A stretch of 64,000 bases of DNA from Amycolatopsis jiangsuensis (GTDB lineage: Bacteria > Actinomycetota > Actinomycetes > Mycobacteriales > Pseudonocardiaceae), in contig NZ_JACHMG010000001.1 in assembly GCF_014204865.1 (NCBI RefSeq), positions 1,798,001 to 1,862,000 on the forward strand, given 5' to 3'. Of the stretch, positions 63,136 through 64,000 are shown one piece after another. The notes below the pieces were generated by a model. It worked only from the letters and a program-made list of their open reading frames with translations, searched no databases and had not been told where the DNA came from. Made by a program: the position numbers and the translations under genes. Each line of letters opens with the position of its first letter. Within the stretch, counting starts at the first letter, position 1.

Positions 63136-64000
63136 TCATCGGGCCACCTTGTCGAACCGCGCCCAGTTCAGCGCGTTGGGCACGCCGGCCGGAATGCCGC
63201 GGTAGCCGGCGGCCGCGGCGCTGTTCCACGACGAGATGCCCCAGAACACGAATCCGCCACGGTCGTGAAGGATCTCGTGCATCCGGTGGTAGAGCGCGGC
63301 GCGTTCCGGCTCGGAGGCCGTGGCCAGTGCCTGGCCGTACAGCGCGTCGAACTCCGGATCGTGCCAGTTGGTGCGGTTCTGCGGCGAACCGGTGAGCAGC
63401 CGGGACGCGAAGTGGTTGGGAATCGACAGCGGTCCCGACTGGCCCATGGTCAACTGCCCGGTCTTGAGTGCCTCGGCGTAGTAGGTGTCCCCGGAGCCGA
63501 CCCGCACCCGTACCGTGACACCGCTCTGTTTCGCCTGCTCCGCGAACAGGTTCGCGGCCTCGACGAAGCCGGTGGCGGCGGGCGCGGTGAACAGGTCGAT
63601 GGTTAGGTTCGGCACTCCGGCCTTGCGCAGCAAGGCTTTCGCCGCGTCCGGGTCGAAGGTGTGCTGCGGAAGCTCGGCGTAGTACTGGAACCCCTTGCCG
63701 AACACGTCGTTGGAGATTTCGCCGTCGCCCTGCAGGGCCACCTTCACCAGTTCCTCGCGGTCCACCATCCGCATCAGCGCACGCCGGACGTCCGCGTTGT
63801 CGAACGGCGGCCGGTCGGTCTTCATCGCGAAGTAGTAGATCCCGCTGTTCGGCGTCGCCTGGACGCGAAGATTCCCGTCGCCGCGCATCTGCTTCGCCGC
63901 GGCCGGCGTGAGATCGTCGGCGAAATCGGCCTGCCCGCTGCGCACAGCGGCGGTGCGGGCGTCGTTCTCCGCGCTGAGGATACGCAGACGGCCGATCCGC
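63136..64000 (-). CDS. Peptide/nickel-type ABC transporter, substrate-binding protein (family 5), N-terminus outside window
   Basis: The visible 287 residues are the C-terminal half of an SBP_bac_5 protein: SGIYYFAMKTDRPPFDNADVRRALMRMVDREELV, here given as YYFAMKTDRPPFDNADVRRA, is the family hallmark, followed by AKALLRKAGVPNLTIDLFT and the late GGFVFWGISSWN. It is the first gene of the binding protein-permease-permease-ATPase operon. Peptides, opines or nickel chelates are possible cargo. Confidence 0.88.
   Translation of the reverse strand, partial: RIGRLRILSAENDARTAAVRSGQADFADDLTPAAAKQMRGDGNLRVQATPNSGIYYFAMKTDRPPFDNADVRRALMRMVDREELVKVALQGDGEISNDVFGKGFQYYAELPQHTFDPDAAKALLRKAGVPNLTIDLFTAPAATGFVEAANLFAEQAKQSGVTVRVRVGSGDTYYAEALKTGQLTMGQSGPLSIPNHFASRLLTGSPQNRTNWHDPEFDALYGQALATASEPERAALYHRMHEILHDRGGFVFWGISSWNSAAAAGYRGIPAGVPNALNWARFDKVAR

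Noticed and set aside
63119..63139. ATG overlapping the binding-protein stop as a start for permease 1
   Set aside because: It is out of frame with the permease and meets a stop after six codons; the GTG at 63113 is the workable start.

Overview
The window is very GC-rich (about 70 % by eye) and almost fully coding, with GTG/ATG starts, many 4-base ATGA/GTGA gene overlaps and a mycothiol-type formaldehyde dehydrogenase. This points to a high-GC actinomycete, most likely of the Pseudonocardiaceae/Amycolatopsis type (inference; no rRNA or marker gene is present). I see no tRNA, rRNA, CRISPR array, insertion sequence or prophage. The whole window reads as a chain of small catabolic operons, each with its own transporter and one-component regulator.

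Layout. 1-7.6 kb: organosulfonate block. An IclR regulator is coupled to a CobS-like AAA+ ATPase and a CobT-like VWA protein, and diverges from xsc-pta-tauE (sulfoacetaldehyde to acetyl-P plus sulfite, acetyl-P to acetyl-CoA, sulfite export); a second IclR gene follows. 7.6-13.2 kb: a D-2-hydroxyglutarate-oxidase-like FAD/Fe-S protein diverging from a hydroxyacid-oxoacid-transhydrogenase-like iron alcohol dehydrogenase and an MHS transporter. 13.1-21.1 kb: amidohydrolase, DUF3311 protein and SSS symporter in one operon; a MocR regulator diverging from a class III omega-aminotransferase; an APC permease. 21.6-27.8 kb: secreted HEXXH metallopeptidase, secreted serine hydrolase, amidase, AraC regulator, MFS exporter.

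27.8-33.8 kb: five overlapping genes for a polar amino-acid ABC importer, a MalY/PatB-type C-S lyase and a DadA-like FAD oxidase, under a divergent LysR. 33.8-39.4 kb: small FMN protein, AraC, a metallo-beta-lactamase protein plus mscR for formaldehyde disposal, a pseudokinase-LuxR fusion, and a GntR regulator. 39.5-47.2 kb: one-carbon demethylation operon (44-residue microprotein, soxB, soxD, soxA, soxG, then a dimethylglycine-dehydrogenase-like protein). The same 14-bp site lies in front of this operon and in front of gntR. Formaldehyde released by these oxidases could be cleared by the nearby MscR.

47.5-55.7 kb: a six-gene CoA-thioester operon (HMG-CoA-lyase-like protein with His in place of the catalytic Cys, two crotonases, a CaiB-type CoA transferase, an acyl-CoA ligase, a nitronate monooxygenase) plus a MarR regulator and an MFS transporter. 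Matching MarR-type palindromes precede both transcription units. The substrate is unknown. 55.9-64 kb: flavin reductase, orphan betaine-type binding protein, NtaA/SnaA/DszA-type monooxygenase, methyltransferase, and a peptide/nickel-type ABC importer whose binding protein runs off the window.

Two sequence-level themes cut across these blocks. Degenerate GC-rich tandem repeats sit in several of the longer gaps, mostly just after stop codons. The word CACTGTGGAC occurs six times inside coding sequence, far above base-composition expectation, each time using a Thr codon that is rare here (ACA or ACT).
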